Assembly (NCBI RefSeq): GCF_016861785.1
Contig: NZ_BOLS01000018.1
Location: forward strand, 1 to 53,900
From: Lacticaseibacillus mingshuiensis
Lineage (GTDB): Bacteria > Bacillota > Bacilli > Lactobacillales > Lactobacillaceae
Length of the DNA stretch: 53,900 nt
Reading direction: 5' to 3'
Both the position numbers and the translations under genes were made by a program. Under the pieces are notes generated by a model that saw only the letters and a program-made list of their open reading frames with translations, had not been told where the DNA came from and made no database searches. Below, piece by piece: positions 18,323-26,856 of this stretch (position 1 is the stretch's first letter; each line of letters begins with the position of its first letter).

Positions 18323-18339
18323 TGTTGACTACATCAACA
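18323..18339. promoter_or_regulatory. Inverted repeat upstream of rpoY-rnjA
   Basis: TGTTGA, a 5-nt spacer and TCAACA form a perfect inverted repeat in the 295-bp gap between the divergent rpoY gene and the gene at 18538. It could be an operator for either side; nothing identifies the regulator. Confidence 0.3.
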
Positions 18340-18486
18340 GTTATCAATAGTGTAGCATAACTACAGGGCAAGCGCCACGGGAAGCGGAAGCTCAGGGAAC
18401 CGCGCGGATAAGTGGACATCCGGTCGTTTTTTGGAAAAAAGCGTCAGGGGCGTGTCGGCAATGTGCAAAATCGGCAGTTCGACTGA

Positions 18487-18516
18487 TTGCCTTTCACTTC
18501 TAGGGGTGCGTATACT
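18487..18516 (+). promoter_or_regulatory. Promoter of the gene at 18538
   Basis: TTGCCT (18487-18492), an 18-bp spacer and TATACT (18511-18516), 21 nt before the start codon. Confidence 0.6.
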
Positions 18517-18537
18517 GAAGACAAAGGAGGTGACCAG

Positions 18538-18993
18538 ATGGTTTGGTTGGTGGTTTTGATCATCATTGTTCTGGCAGTCGGCGGGTTTGTTTGGTGGCGA
18601 GTCGCAAACCGCAAACGCGCGATGCGAATTTTCCTGCTTCGCAGTCGCCAACTTTCTGACCACATCGTGCAACGGATGCTGGTCGCCTTGAAATGGGAGA
18701 CGCCCGAGCCCCTAGCTGGCACCCCGGTTGCGGATGTCTGGGGCCATGGCATCATGGCGTTTGAATATGCGGCGCCCACCCCGGATTTTGGCGTCAGCCG
18801 CAAACTGCTCGATCAGGAGCTTGCCCAGCTGGCCGCCGATGAAACTATCGTGTCGTCCGATCCGCGGTTCCCGGCCTTCGTTGTCAGTGATTTTTGGGTC
18901 CGTTCAGGCGAAATCCACTTTGACGTCGCCTTTGTGACCAACGCGGCCACGATCGAATACGTCGAGGATGTCGAGCGTGTGAACCAGGAATAG
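18538..18993 (+). CDS. Membrane-anchored protein of unknown function
   Basis: A 151-residue protein with one N-terminal transmembrane helix (about residues 3-22, very rich in Val/Ile) followed by WWRVANRKR, so the soluble domain of ~120 residues should lie in the cytoplasm under the positive-inside rule. The soluble part is acidic with many Asp/Glu and no catalytic motif that I can name. The ribosome site is excellent (AAAGGAGGTGA, 5-6 nt from the ATG), so it is expected to be well translated. It has its own promoter; no family is recognised. Confidence 0.7.
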   Translation: MVWLVVLIIIVLAVGGFVWWRVANRKRAMRIFLLRSRQLSDHIVQRMLVALKWETPEPLAGTPVADVWGHGIMAFEYAAPTPDFGVSRKLLDQELAQLAADETIVSSDPRFPAFVVSDFWVRSGEIHFDVAFVTNAATIEYVEDVERVNQE

Positions 18994-19010
18994 TCGTCGA
19001 TTGTTAGCGC

Positions 19011-19039
19011 TTGCATTTTTCTAAAAAGTGTGGCAAAAT
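19011..19039 (+). promoter_or_regulatory. Promoter of a candidate small RNA
   Basis: TTGCAT (19011-19016) and CAAAAT (19034-19039) with a 17-bp spacer. No ORF of useful length follows before the terminator at 19258-19291. Confidence 0.5.
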
Positions 19040-19045
19040 GACCCC

Positions 19046-19291
19046 ATCTTAAAGTAAAGGGGGTGGTCACCACGTGCAATTTACCAAGTCATGATCTGAG
19101 TCTTGCGCTGCGCCGGTCGCCACTCGCCGCTTTGACTCGGGTGGCTCGCTAAACGGGCGTTCAAGTCAAACGTCGAGTGTCGTCACGATTGGTGCATGTA
19201 TGGTTGGCCGAGCAGGTGCTTCAGACGCTTGTTCGATTAGTCGAATAGATTCAGTCAGAGCGGTCGTCACAGAAATGTGGCGGCCGTTTTT
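19046..19291 (+). ncRNA. Candidate ~245-nt small RNA with promoter and terminator
   Basis: Between a promoter-like pair and a clear intrinsic terminator (CGGTCGTCAC/GTGGCGGCCG plus T5, 19261-19291) lies a stretch without a plausible protein. It can form several local helices: TTTGACT/AGTCAAA enclosing a GCCAC/GTGGC pairing, and TTCGA-TTAG-TCGAA. A good ribosome site (AAAGGGGGTGG) precedes a six-codon GTG frame only, so a short leader peptide is possible but weak. No known RNA family is recognised. Otherwise 18994-19356 holds nothing I can support. Confidence 0.5.
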
Positions 19292-19356
19292 GTTGGACTA
19301 AAATCGGAGGTGTCCCCAAGAATAATGTGTCCGTATCACACCCCATTAATGCGACC

Positions 19357-19396
19357 CAAAAAAAGGCTGGCTGAGACAATATCTCGGCCGGCCTAT
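19357..19396 (-). terminator. Terminator of the GNAT gene
   Basis: On the minus strand AGGCCGGC.GAGA and TCTC.GCC.GCCT pair across a short loop, followed by a run of seven T. It faces the small-RNA terminator. Confidence 0.8.
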
Positions 19397-19414
19397 TTAT
19401 AATAAATCAAACTC

Positions 19415-19927
19415 TCAAACAGTCACTAGGTCCGACAATGGCCGCACCAGCAGCACCTGGGATCGGATGTCGCCGGATGCCAACATCAGGCGACGTGCAT
19501 CCAGGATGTCGAAGCCTTGACTGCGCCAGAAAGCCAGCCGCGCCTCTGTCGGGGCAAGGACGGTCGCTTGGAGTTCCGCATACCCATTTTCGGAATAGTG
19601 CGAGGCCAGTTGATGGACGATGGCGCTGCCGATGCCCTGCCGCCGATAGTGCTGTTTGATCAATAACAGGGACAAGGTGACGGCATGAGGCACGGGGTAG
19701 TCGCGAACGACTTTCACCACGCCGACTGGTTTGTTGTCCAGCATGATCAATTGGTATTGCATCCGACTGGGCAGGATTCCGTCCGGTGCGGTGGTGCGAT
19801 CTGACTGCACGGTGCTCCGATCAGGAAAGGGCAGGTTGGCCGCCTGATAGTAGTCCAGTGATTGCCGGTAAACATCAAGACACGCCTGACGATCAGGCAT
19901 CGAGGTCACAGATTTCAAACTCAGCAT
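19415..19927 (-). CDS. GNAT family N-acetyltransferase
   Basis: A 170-residue acetyltransferase. The acetyl-CoA pyrophosphate loop is YRRQGIGSAIVHQL (near residues 95-108), preceded by the usual beta strand (AVTLSLLLI) and followed by an alpha/beta unit with AFWRSQGFD. The substrate is unknown; size and layout fit small-molecule or peptide acetylation. GGAGG lies 6 nt before the ATG. Its promoter carries a 16-bp perfect inverted repeat just downstream of the -10 (19963-19978), so expression is probably controlled by a repressor, perhaps metal-dependent. Closed by its own terminator. Confidence 0.85.
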   Translation of the reverse strand: MLSLKSVTSMPDRQACLDVYRQSLDYYQAANLPFPDRSTVQSDRTTAPDGILPSRMQYQLIMLDNKPVGVVKVVRDYPVPHAVTLSLLLIKQHYRRQGIGSAIVHQLASHYSENGYAELQATVLAPTEARLAFWRSQGFDILDARRLMLASGDIRSQVLLVRPLSDLVTV

Positions 19928-19962
19928 ATAGATCCTCCTTCGATCGTTGGTTCGCAGCTTTG

Positions 19963-20006
19963 TTTAGGTACACCTAAATTATAACGGAGAAGACGGAAAA
20001 GTCCAG
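19963..20006 (-). promoter_or_regulatory. GNAT gene promoter with palindromic operator
   Basis: Minus strand: TATAAT (19978-19983) with a weaker TGGACT about 16 bp upstream. TTTAGGT-GT-ACCTAAA (19963-19978) overlaps the -10 edge and the start site. Its half-site resembles sites of DtxR/MntR-type metalloregulators, which use TTAGG-rich inverted repeats; that assignment is inference. Confidence 0.6.
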
Positions 20007-20029
20007 CGGCGCGGCGCAAAAAAGTGGCC

Positions 20030-20066
20030 AAAAAAGACCCGGGTCGCCACGCCAGCTGCCCGAGTC
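20030..20066 (-). terminator. def terminator
   Basis: Minus strand GACTCGGG and CCCGGGTC form an 8-bp stem (one G-T pair) with a run of six T after it, 11 nt past the def stop codon. Confidence 0.8.
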
Positions 20067-20077
20067 AAAATAGTCAG

Positions 20078-20632
20078 TTATTCGATCACCACGGCGTTTG
20101 GGTCGAGGGTGAACGGTTTTTCTTTGTTGATGTGGTCGTAAAATAGGATGCCATGGAGGTGATCGATCTCATGCTGGCAAACGATCGCCGGATAATTCTT
20201 GAGGCGCACCTTTTTCTTTTCGCCATCGACATTTTGGTAGGTGAGGGTGATGCGGTCGTGGCGCGGCACGTAGCCTTGCACGTCCTTATCGACACTCAGG
20301 CAGCCTTCGCCTTCAGAAAGCGCGGCGTCTTGCACACTGTGAGAAACGATGCGTGGGTTGATGAGCACTTCTTTGAACAGAATCTCGTCATTCGGGCCCG
20401 GCACCAGCACAGCGGCCATCATTTCCGACACGCCGACTTGTGGTGCGGCCAGCCCGACGCCTGGACGCAACTTGTATTTTTCATTTTCCGCCTCGTCCTG
20501 GCTGATGATCAGATATTCCATCAAGTCATGGGCGAGCTGCTTGTCTTCTTCGGACAGCGGGAACGTGACAGTCTTGGCTTCCTGGCGAAGCACCGGATCG
20601 CCGTCGCGGGTGATATCTTTCATTAAATACAC
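20078..20632 (-). CDS. def: Peptide deformylase
   Basis: A 184-residue Gram-positive type 2 deformylase that removes the formyl group from the initiator methionine of new proteins. The three signature motifs are present: [13 protein letters not shown], and HEIDHLHG with the two metal-binding histidines and catalytic Glu. The start is taken as GTG at 20632 because GGAGG lies 8 nt before it; an ATG four codons later has no better site, and a longer frame to 20662 includes the ribosome site. The ~150 bp between this gene and the ABC operon contain a 15-bp direct repeat (GCGTCAGCTCGCAGG) and small hairpins of uncertain role. Confidence 0.95.
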   Translation of the reverse strand: MYLMKDITRDGDPVLRQEAKTVTFPLSEEDKQLAHDLMEYLIISQDEAENEKYKLRPGVGLAAPQVGVSEMMAAVLVPGPNDEILFKEVLINPRIVSHSVQDAALSEGEGCLSVDKDVQGYVPRHDRITLTYQNVDGEKKKVRLKNYPAIVCQHEIDHLHGILFYDHINKEKPFTLDPNAVVIE

Positions 20633-20812
20633 AACTGTGACCTCCATTTGGACAAAATACATTCACATCTATATTACACTAACACGTCCGCGCGCGCCGG
20701 GCAATTTGGTCATGGTGTCACGAAAAATAGCGTCAGCTCGCAGGCAGCTGCGAGAATCGATCAGCGTCAGCTCGCAGGGGACTGTCAGGAAAAATCGAGA
20801 CTGAACGCGGCC

Positions 20813-21691
20813 TCAACCTTCGCCGTAGACAACATGGTAGTGGTCGACCAGCGACTGCGGGCCGATTGCAAATGGCAACAGCGACCCGTCCGCCTTTTTC
20901 AACAAGGGGGCGGCTTCGTCTACGCGCGCACTGTCGATGAACAGCGCGCCGCCGATCTCAGTTGCGCCGAGTGCCCGCAACTTCGCTTCATTGGCCTCGT
21001 CGAGCACGCCGGTGGCCACGCGCAGAAACTGGGGCCGGGCGTCCTTAGGCAAAACAGTCAGCGCAAAGCGGCCATCTTGCATGAACAGCACTTGATCGGC
21101 GTAAGCTTCCAAGTTTGGCAACAGATGCGACACCATCAGCAACAGCTTGTCCTGGCCCTTGAGCCGCAGGAGGACCTTGGAGACCAGCTCGACATTCACG
21201 GGATCCAGGCCGTTCATCAATTCATCCAGCAACATGATCGGCGCATCCGACGCGACGACCATGGCAAAACACAGCCGTTGGCGCATCCCAAGTGAATAGG
21301 TGTGCACCGGGTTTTTTACATAATTCGTCATTTGGAGCTCCTCGATCAACGCGGGCAACTTGGCTCGGTCGGCGCCCCAAGAATCGCAGTAGTAGCGCAG
21401 ATGGGCGAGGCCGGAGAGGTCGTTGAACAGGTCATCTTGCACCGGAAACGAGCAGAGCTTGCGATGGATGCGGCGCGCGTTGGCCTGGCTGGTGTATTGC
21501 AGCCCGTCGATCGTGACGCTACCTTCTTTGGGCTGTAGCTCATTCAAGATCACGCGTAGCAGCGTCGTCTTCCCGGTACCGTTGGGGGCGACCAGGCCGA
21601 CGATTTGGCCGCCGTCAAGCGCCAGCGACAGATGATCGATCACTTGTTTTTTTGTTGGAAAATCCAGCGAGATATCATTTAATGTCAGCAT
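20813..21691 (-). CDS. ABC transporter ATP-binding protein
   Basis: A 292-residue ATPase with all nucleotide-binding motifs: Walker A APNGTGKTT near residue 36, signature YSLGMRQR, Walker B IMLLDELMNGLD, and the switch histidine in MVSHLL. A ~70-residue C-terminal extension follows. It powers the two membrane proteins encoded directly upstream in the operon (17 nt gap). ATPases of this type with large two-permease partners are commonly exporters (bacteriocin immunity, antibiotics or lipids), but the substrate cannot be read here. Confidence 0.88.
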   Translation of the reverse strand: MLTLNDISLDFPTKKQVIDHLSLALDGGQIVGLVAPNGTGKTTLLRVILNELQPKEGSVTIDGLQYTSQANARRIHRKLCSFPVQDDLFNDLSGLAHLRYYCDSWGADRAKLPALIEELQMTNYVKNPVHTYSLGMRQRLCFAMVVASDAPIMLLDELMNGLDPVNVELVSKVLLRLKGQDKLLLMVSHLLPNLEAYADQVLFMQDGRFALTVLPKDARPQFLRVATGVLDEANEAKLRALGATEIGGALFIDSARVDEAAPLLKKADGSLLPFAIGPQSLVDHYHVVYGEG

Positions 21692-21707
21692 ATTTTTCCA
21701 CGCCTCC

Positions 21708-22946
21708 TCAGCGGACCAGCTGGTAATTCTTGCGGTGGGTCAGGGCAAACAGCAGCACTTCGACGACAAGCCAGCATGCCACCAGCATCAAAAGCGCAGT
21801 GCCAAAGGTGAAATTCTCGGTGCCATACCGGAAATTCTGGTAGCCGGACAAGATCGCGCCGAAGTCGAAAAATCCGGTCGGCAGCCACGCCAGCCAGTGG
21901 TGGATGGCGCCAATGTCTTGTTGCCAATACGCCTGCTCGATGACCAGTAAGCCTAAGCCCCCGGCCAGCGCCACATATTCGCTGCGGCTGAACGCGCCGA
22001 GTAATTCGATCAGCCGAATGAACAGCCACGCGGCCACGACCAACAAGACGAGCGCTTCAAGCGTGAACTGCCACCCCGGCATCGTGGTGAAGATGTTGCT
22101 GGTGCGCATGCTGACGGTGTGGGTGCCGGTGAAAATCGCGAGTGGGGTTTGCCAGCCTGTGCCATCGCGCGCGGCGATGATGCCAAAGCAGATCGGCCCG
22201 CACGACAGCACGATCAGCAGATAACTTGCCAAAAGTACCAACGCCTTGGCCATTAGGGCTTGGCCGGCCGTCAGCGGAATCGCGGCCAACACGGTATGAT
22301 GCCGATGATCGCGGCTGATCACGTCATTGCCCAGCAGGACCAGAAACGCCAGCAACAACAACGCAAGGCCACTGGTCAGCCCGCGCTGCAGCGTTTGCGT
22401 TGCGGTGCGCGTTTCGACCTCCGCCTTGCTCACGTGCTTGCGCGTCGCCAGCACCTTGAAGCGGGCCTGGGTCTCGTTGTTCCAGTAGTGCCCCGGAATT
22501 TTTGGAAAATCGACGCCGTCCGCATAATACACTGGCGGATAGGAGTAGGAGCGGTCGTCACCGATCACCCAGATCTCCTGGTCGAGCAGCGCGAGCCATT
22601 TTTGCTGCGCCCCAGCGTATTTGGCAAAGTCGCCGGCCTTGATCGCCTGCAGCGAGGCATTTTCCTGTTTGACAAAGGCCTCATAGGTTTTGGCCGGGCC
22701 GCTCATCAGGGCCGCATACATCGGCTTGGTGGTCACGTTTTCCTTGTAATGATCAATGTAGAGCATATGTTTTTGCTTGCTAGTCTGAATGGCCGCCGAA
22801 TCCACCGCCTGGGTCGGCACAAACTGCGGCGCCACATGAATGGCGAAAAATAGCGAGGCGACCAGCGCAATGACGGTCAGCGCGATCGTTTTTGGCGCAT
22901 GCCACAATCGTTGCCACTGCAGGGAAAAATAGGCACGAAATGTCAT
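21708..22946 (-). CDS. ABC transporter permease, second subunit
   Basis: A 412-residue membrane protein: one N-terminal helix (about residues 18-36), an extracellular loop of roughly 150 residues, then five or six helices grouped in the C-terminal half. This is the ABC-2 type export permease layout. Its ATG overlaps the stop of the preceding permease gene by 4 nt (ATGA), so the two subunits are made together and probably form a heterodimer. Confidence 0.82.
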   Translation of the reverse strand: MTFRAYFSLQWQRLWHAPKTIALTVIALVASLFFAIHVAPQFVPTQAVDSAAIQTSKQKHMLYIDHYKENVTTKPMYAALMSGPAKTYEAFVKQENASLQAIKAGDFAKYAGAQQKWLALLDQEIWVIGDDRSYSYPPVYYADGVDFPKIPGHYWNNETQARFKVLATRKHVSKAEVETRTATQTLQRGLTSGLALLLLAFLVLLGNDVISRDHRHHTVLAAIPLTAGQALMAKALVLLASYLLIVLSCGPICFGIIAARDGTGWQTPLAIFTGTHTVSMRTSNIFTTMPGWQFTLEALVLLVVAAWLFIRLIELLGAFSRSEYVALAGGLGLLVIEQAYWQQDIGAIHHWLAWLPTGFFDFGAILSGYQNFRYGTENFTFGTALLMLVACWLVVEVLLFALTHRKNYQLVR

Positions 22947-24031
22947 TGATCACTGTCCTCCCTTCCAACGATGAGGGTCATCACCAGGCTCCAACCAAGC
23001 AGGATGAGCAAGCTGCCCCACCACGGCACGCCGGCTGTTGCGGTGGGCTGCGCCAAGAGTTTGGTCAGATCAAGCGCCGAAAATGGCAACCAGGCGCCCA
23101 ATTTTCCAGGCGTCCAGAGCTGGCCGATCGCGCCGCCAAGCAGGCCGATGAACAGCGTGAGATAAACGCTTTTCGTGAGGCGGTTGAGCAGCATCGCCAG
23201 CAGCGCGGTGAAGATCGTCAGCACCGCGGCCGCCAGCAAAAAGAGTGCGAGGTAGCCGATCAGCGGCAGGGTGGTGAGGTGGCCAACGTTAAACGTCAGC
23301 GGGTAGGTGAGATCGCCGAACCCATCGACGAGGCCGATCCACAACGTCGCCAGCCCCAGCCCGGTCGTCAGCGGCACGAGCACGACCAGCAGCATGCCGA
23401 GCAATTTTCCCAGTAGGCGGTTCAGCGGGGGCACTGGCAGATCGCGCAACAAACTCGGGTGCCGCCAGCGGTCCATGCCAAGTGTCATCGCAAACAGTAA
23501 TATAAGGAAGAAAAGAATCGAGCCACCGTATTTCATCGCGGTCTTGAGCAGGCTCGATGCGTCCTGAACGCTGGTTTGAAGGTGTTTATGCTGTTTCAGG
23601 ACAGTGCGCGTGACCAGCAGCGTATCGGCCAACTGAATTTTGCTTGGGAGCACCAGATCCTCGGTGCCGCTTCGATTCAGCGAATACGCCTTTTGTTGCA
23701 ACTCGGCCAGCTCCAAAGTGCTTTCGGTCAAAATATCCGCGGCCCCAAACTGAATGCCGGTGGGGATGCCAGTCGCGGCGTTCCACTGGGCGATCAGGTT
23801 GTTGTACATCGCCTTGTTTTCAGGCAACTTCATTGTCTGGTCGTTGTAGCGACTGAGGTTGGCGTTGATCGACACTTCCGCATGCGAGGCAGCTGTCCGC
23901 GCGTTGTCGACGTTTTGATAGCGGGCCCAGAACCAAAATAGGCTCGGGAGCAATACCAATATCAGGGCCAGGACGCGGGTGGTTTTCGAATGGATCAGCC
24001 GAGAGATCTCAAAGCTGAGTTGATGGCGCAT
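22943..24031 (-). CDS. ABC transporter permease, first subunit
   Basis: A 362-residue membrane protein with the same plan as its neighbour: N-terminal helix (SKTTRVLALILVLLPSLFWFW), a large external loop of about 130 residues, then clustered helices at the C terminus. The start at 24031 follows AAGGAGG by 5 nt; the frame continues 62 codons upstream through the promoter and a collapsed repeat, which is not coding. It is the first gene of the leftward three-gene operon. Confidence 0.82.
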   Translation of the reverse strand: MRHQLSFEISRLIHSKTTRVLALILVLLPSLFWFWARYQNVDNARTAASHAEVSINANLSRYNDQTMKLPENKAMYNNLIAQWNAATGIPTGIQFGAADILTESTLELAELQQKAYSLNRSGTEDLVLPSKIQLADTLLVTRTVLKQHKHLQTSVQDASSLLKTAMKYGGSILFFLILLFAMTLGMDRWRHPSLLRDLPVPPLNRLLGKLLGMLLVVLVPLTTGLGLATLWIGLVDGFGDLTYPLTFNVGHLTTLPLIGYLALFLLAAAVLTIFTALLAMLLNRLTKSVYLTLFIGLLGGAIGQLWTPGKLGAWLPFSALDLTKLLAQPTATAGVPWWGSLLILLGWSLVMTLIVGREDSDQ

Positions 24032-24062
24032 AAGCAGCCTCCTTGTGAGAATACTAATGTAA

Positions 24063-24091
24063 ATGATGCGCGCAACAATGAGGCTTGTCAA
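24063..24091 (-). promoter_or_regulatory. Promoter of the ABC transporter operon
   Basis: Minus strand TTGACA (24086-24091), 17-bp spacer, CATCAT (24063-24068). It lies between the collapsed repeat at 24140 and the permease start. Confidence 0.6.
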
Positions 24092-24139
24092 ACCAGTTTC
24101 CCATGCGGTTTTAACGAAAACAGACTCGTAAATTGGCGC

Positions 24140-24186
24140 AAACGCCCGGGTGGGCTCCAGCCAATTTCTGCCCGGAGCACCCCCGT
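24140..24186 (-). repeat. Collapsed copy of the second repeat family
   Basis: Read on the minus strand, the left end GGGTGCTCCGGGCAGAAATTGGCT runs straight into the right end GGAGCCCACCCGGGCGTTT. The internal hairpins of the 7362 and 51357 copies are missing. As in those, the right end points to a gene's promoter 50-60 bp away. Confidence 0.65.
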
Positions 24187-24235
24187 GGGTTGACACAGAC
24201 ACAGGATTTTTCACCAAAGCGGAAAGGACTCATCC

Positions 24236-24264
24236 TTGACATTGCGTGCATTCACTGATAATAT
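24236..24264 (+). promoter_or_regulatory. Promoter of the M-box transcript
   Basis: Perfect TTGACA (24236-24241), 17-bp spacer, TAATAT (24259-24264). Transcription would start near 24271, about 20 nt before the riboswitch. Confidence 0.8.
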
Positions 24265-24284
24265 GTTAGTTGAAATTAAATCCA

Positions 24285-24487
24285 GTGCTTTCCGTTAGGT
24301 GAGGCTCCTATACGAACAATGCGACTGCTCAGAAACATCCAGAGATGCCAATGAGTCAGCAGCGCTTGCCCATAAAGGCTTGTGCTAATGCCGCTGAAGT
24401 TCACTTCTAGGCGTATAGTGCTAAAACTAAACGATTGGGATGCAAGTATCGCGTGCATACTCAATTGGTGTGCGCGTTTTTTTGTTG
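24285..24487 (+). promoter_or_regulatory. M-box (ykoK) magnesium riboswitch with terminator
   Basis: The conserved M-box core is readable: GTTAGGTGAGGCTCCTATAC at 24294, a segment like GCTCAGAAACATCCAGAGATG, and a closing GTATAGTGCTAAAACTAAACG around 24413-24433, which matches the B. subtilis mgtE leader in order and spacing. An intrinsic terminator follows (CGCGTGCAT/GTGTGCGCG plus seven T, to about 24487). In known M-boxes Mg2+ binding compacts the RNA and permits this terminator, so the genes downstream should be expressed when Mg2+ is low. Confidence 0.9.
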
Positions 24488-24547
24488 GAAGCTAGCGCCA
24501 GCAACGAAAACGTGCCTCCGGAAAGTGAATGAAAGGTGGTGGGTAGA

Positions 24548-24646
24548 ATGACAAATGCGATTGATGGTAATAGTAGCGACAATGGCGATCCCCGAAGGTT
24601 TGTTATTGTGCCGCCACTTCAAGTGAAATTCACTTCAAATAAGTAA
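24548..24646 (+). CDS. Possible 32-residue leader peptide after the M-box
   Basis: A short frame with a fair ribosome site (AAAGGTGGTGGG, about 6 nt before the ATG) lies between the riboswitch terminator and the ATPase-like gene. The peptide is acidic in the first half (SSDNGDP) with Pro at 15 and a Pro-Pro pair near 22-23. Proline-containing leader peptides such as MgtL in enterobacteria sense Mg2+ or proline during mgtA control; this is a resemblance in kind, not homology. AAGTGAA-A-TTCACTT, a near-perfect palindrome, covers its last codons. It may also be chance. Confidence 0.4.
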   Translation: MTNAIDGNSSDNGDPRRFVIVPPLQVKFTSNK

Positions 24647-24688
24647 TAGGCGCATCGCAAACCTCTCCGGGGAAGAGAGGAGATCACG

Positions 24689-25501
24689 ATGTTGATGCAA
24701 GTACAAAGTGGCCTGACGCGTTATCAGGTTCAAAAAGCAAAGTACGACTTGCGCCAAGCCAACACAGCGATCACCCTGCAGCAGCAGCGCCGCTCCATCC
24801 TGATGATGGGACTGGGCATCGGGCTGATCTGCATGGGGCTTTTCGACCAGCCATTGGTCGCGTTGGCTCTGGTGATGATGGTTCTGATCGGCATGGGTGC
24901 GTCCCATGTGGCATTTACCCGTTGGTTCGCGGGACTCAAGCAAACGGATCGCACCGTTTTAGTTGTGCGGGACGGCCTGCTTCGGGCGATCACGGTTCAG
25001 GAACTGGTTGTCGGTGACGTGCTGCAGATCACGGCAGGCGATGTGTTGCCGGTCGATGGTCTTGGCGACATGGCCGTTCGGCGTAACGTCTGGCTGAAGC
25101 TGCTGACGATGGTTGATGGCAACGCCACTGTTTTGCCGGCAGGCGCGATCGCGCTGGCTGACGGGCAGCTGGAAGTGTCCGCCACTGGGTGCGACGTTTT
25201 CGCCGCCCAAATGGCAGACACGCTGCTGGGCACCACGGACAACCGCCGCGTTTCAGTTAAGGCACTGGCGCAGCTGATTTTGGCGCTCGTCGGCCGGGCG
25301 CTGAACGCGGGTGTGCAGGCTGTATCAATCGGCCTTAAGCGCATCCAGGTGCAAGTGACAAAGAACACAAATGGAAAGGGTGCAATGACTGCACTCGCTG
25401 CCTTCATGGCAAACATGACCCTGGTTGGTCACACGCGGCATCAGTTGAAAGAAGCCGCATTCCGTTACAACCAGGACCCAGTCTCGTGGGCCTTGGGCTG
25501 A
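24689..25501 (+). CDS. Stand-alone P-type ATPase actuator-domain membrane protein
   Basis: A 270-residue protein that matches only the N-terminal part of a P-type cation ATPase. Two membrane helices (about 37-52 and 55-77) are followed by actuator-domain strands (TVLVVRDG..ITVQELVVGDVLQITAGDVLPVDG, 89-124). The TGES dephosphorylation loop, the DKTGT phosphorylation site and the nucleotide-binding domain are absent. The last 80 residues are helical and unlike the ATPase. The gene is not cut off: it has a good ribosome site (GAGGAG), a stop, and a terminator 14 nt later. Being under an M-box, it is expected to act in Mg2+ homeostasis, perhaps as a regulator or partner of a full ATPase; it cannot pump by itself. 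Confidence 0.65.
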   Translation: MLMQVQSGLTRYQVQKAKYDLRQANTAITLQQQRRSILMMGLGIGLICMGLFDQPLVALALVMMVLIGMGASHVAFTRWFAGLKQTDRTVLVVRDGLLRAITVQELVVGDVLQITAGDVLPVDGLGDMAVRRNVWLKLLTMVDGNATVLPAGAIALADGQLEVSATGCDVFAAQMADTLLGTTDNRRVSVKALAQLILALVGRALNAGVQAVSIGLKRIQVQVTKNTNGKGAMTALAAFMANMTLVGHTRHQLKEAAFRYNQDPVSWALG

Positions 25502-25514
25502 TTCAAAAACCAAT

Positions 25515-25550
25515 AAGCACTGTCCTTGTGAAGGACAGTGCTATTTTTTT
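25515..25550 (+). terminator. Terminator after the ATPase-like gene
   Basis: A 12-13-bp near-perfect stem (AAGCACTGTCCTT/AAGGACAGTGCT) with a three-nt loop and seven T. Confidence 0.9.
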
Positions 25551-25637
25551 GTACCATTTTTGATTTTGTGCTGTATCAGGTTTTCCGTGAAAAGGTTCAC
25601 GGTTGATACGACGGGTTTTATTTTACGATAACCGCAA

Positions 25638-25676
25638 TGTAAAGCGCTTGCAATGGTTTCGCCATGATGGTAGAGT
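25638..25676 (+). promoter_or_regulatory. pdh promoter with overlapping candidate cre site
   Basis: TTGCAA (25648-25653), a 17-bp spacer ending TGG, and TAGAGT (25671-25676) form a moderate promoter. TGTAAAGCGCTTGCAA (25638-25653) overlaps the -35 and holds the AAGCGCTT core of CcpA catabolite-responsive elements, with 11 of 14 positions agreeing with a symmetrical cre. CcpA bound here would repress pdh when sugar is plentiful. An alternative promoter (TTGATA near 25600) is weaker. Confidence 0.5.
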
Positions 25677-25687
25677 CTTATTGTAGA

Positions 25688-26855
<1,168 letters not shown>

Positions 26856-26856
26856 G

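Noticed and set aside
19056-19090. T-box element suggested by GGGGGTGGTCACCACG
   Set aside because: The rest of the T-box structure, a specifier loop and a downstream aminoacyl-tRNA synthetase or amino acid gene are missing.
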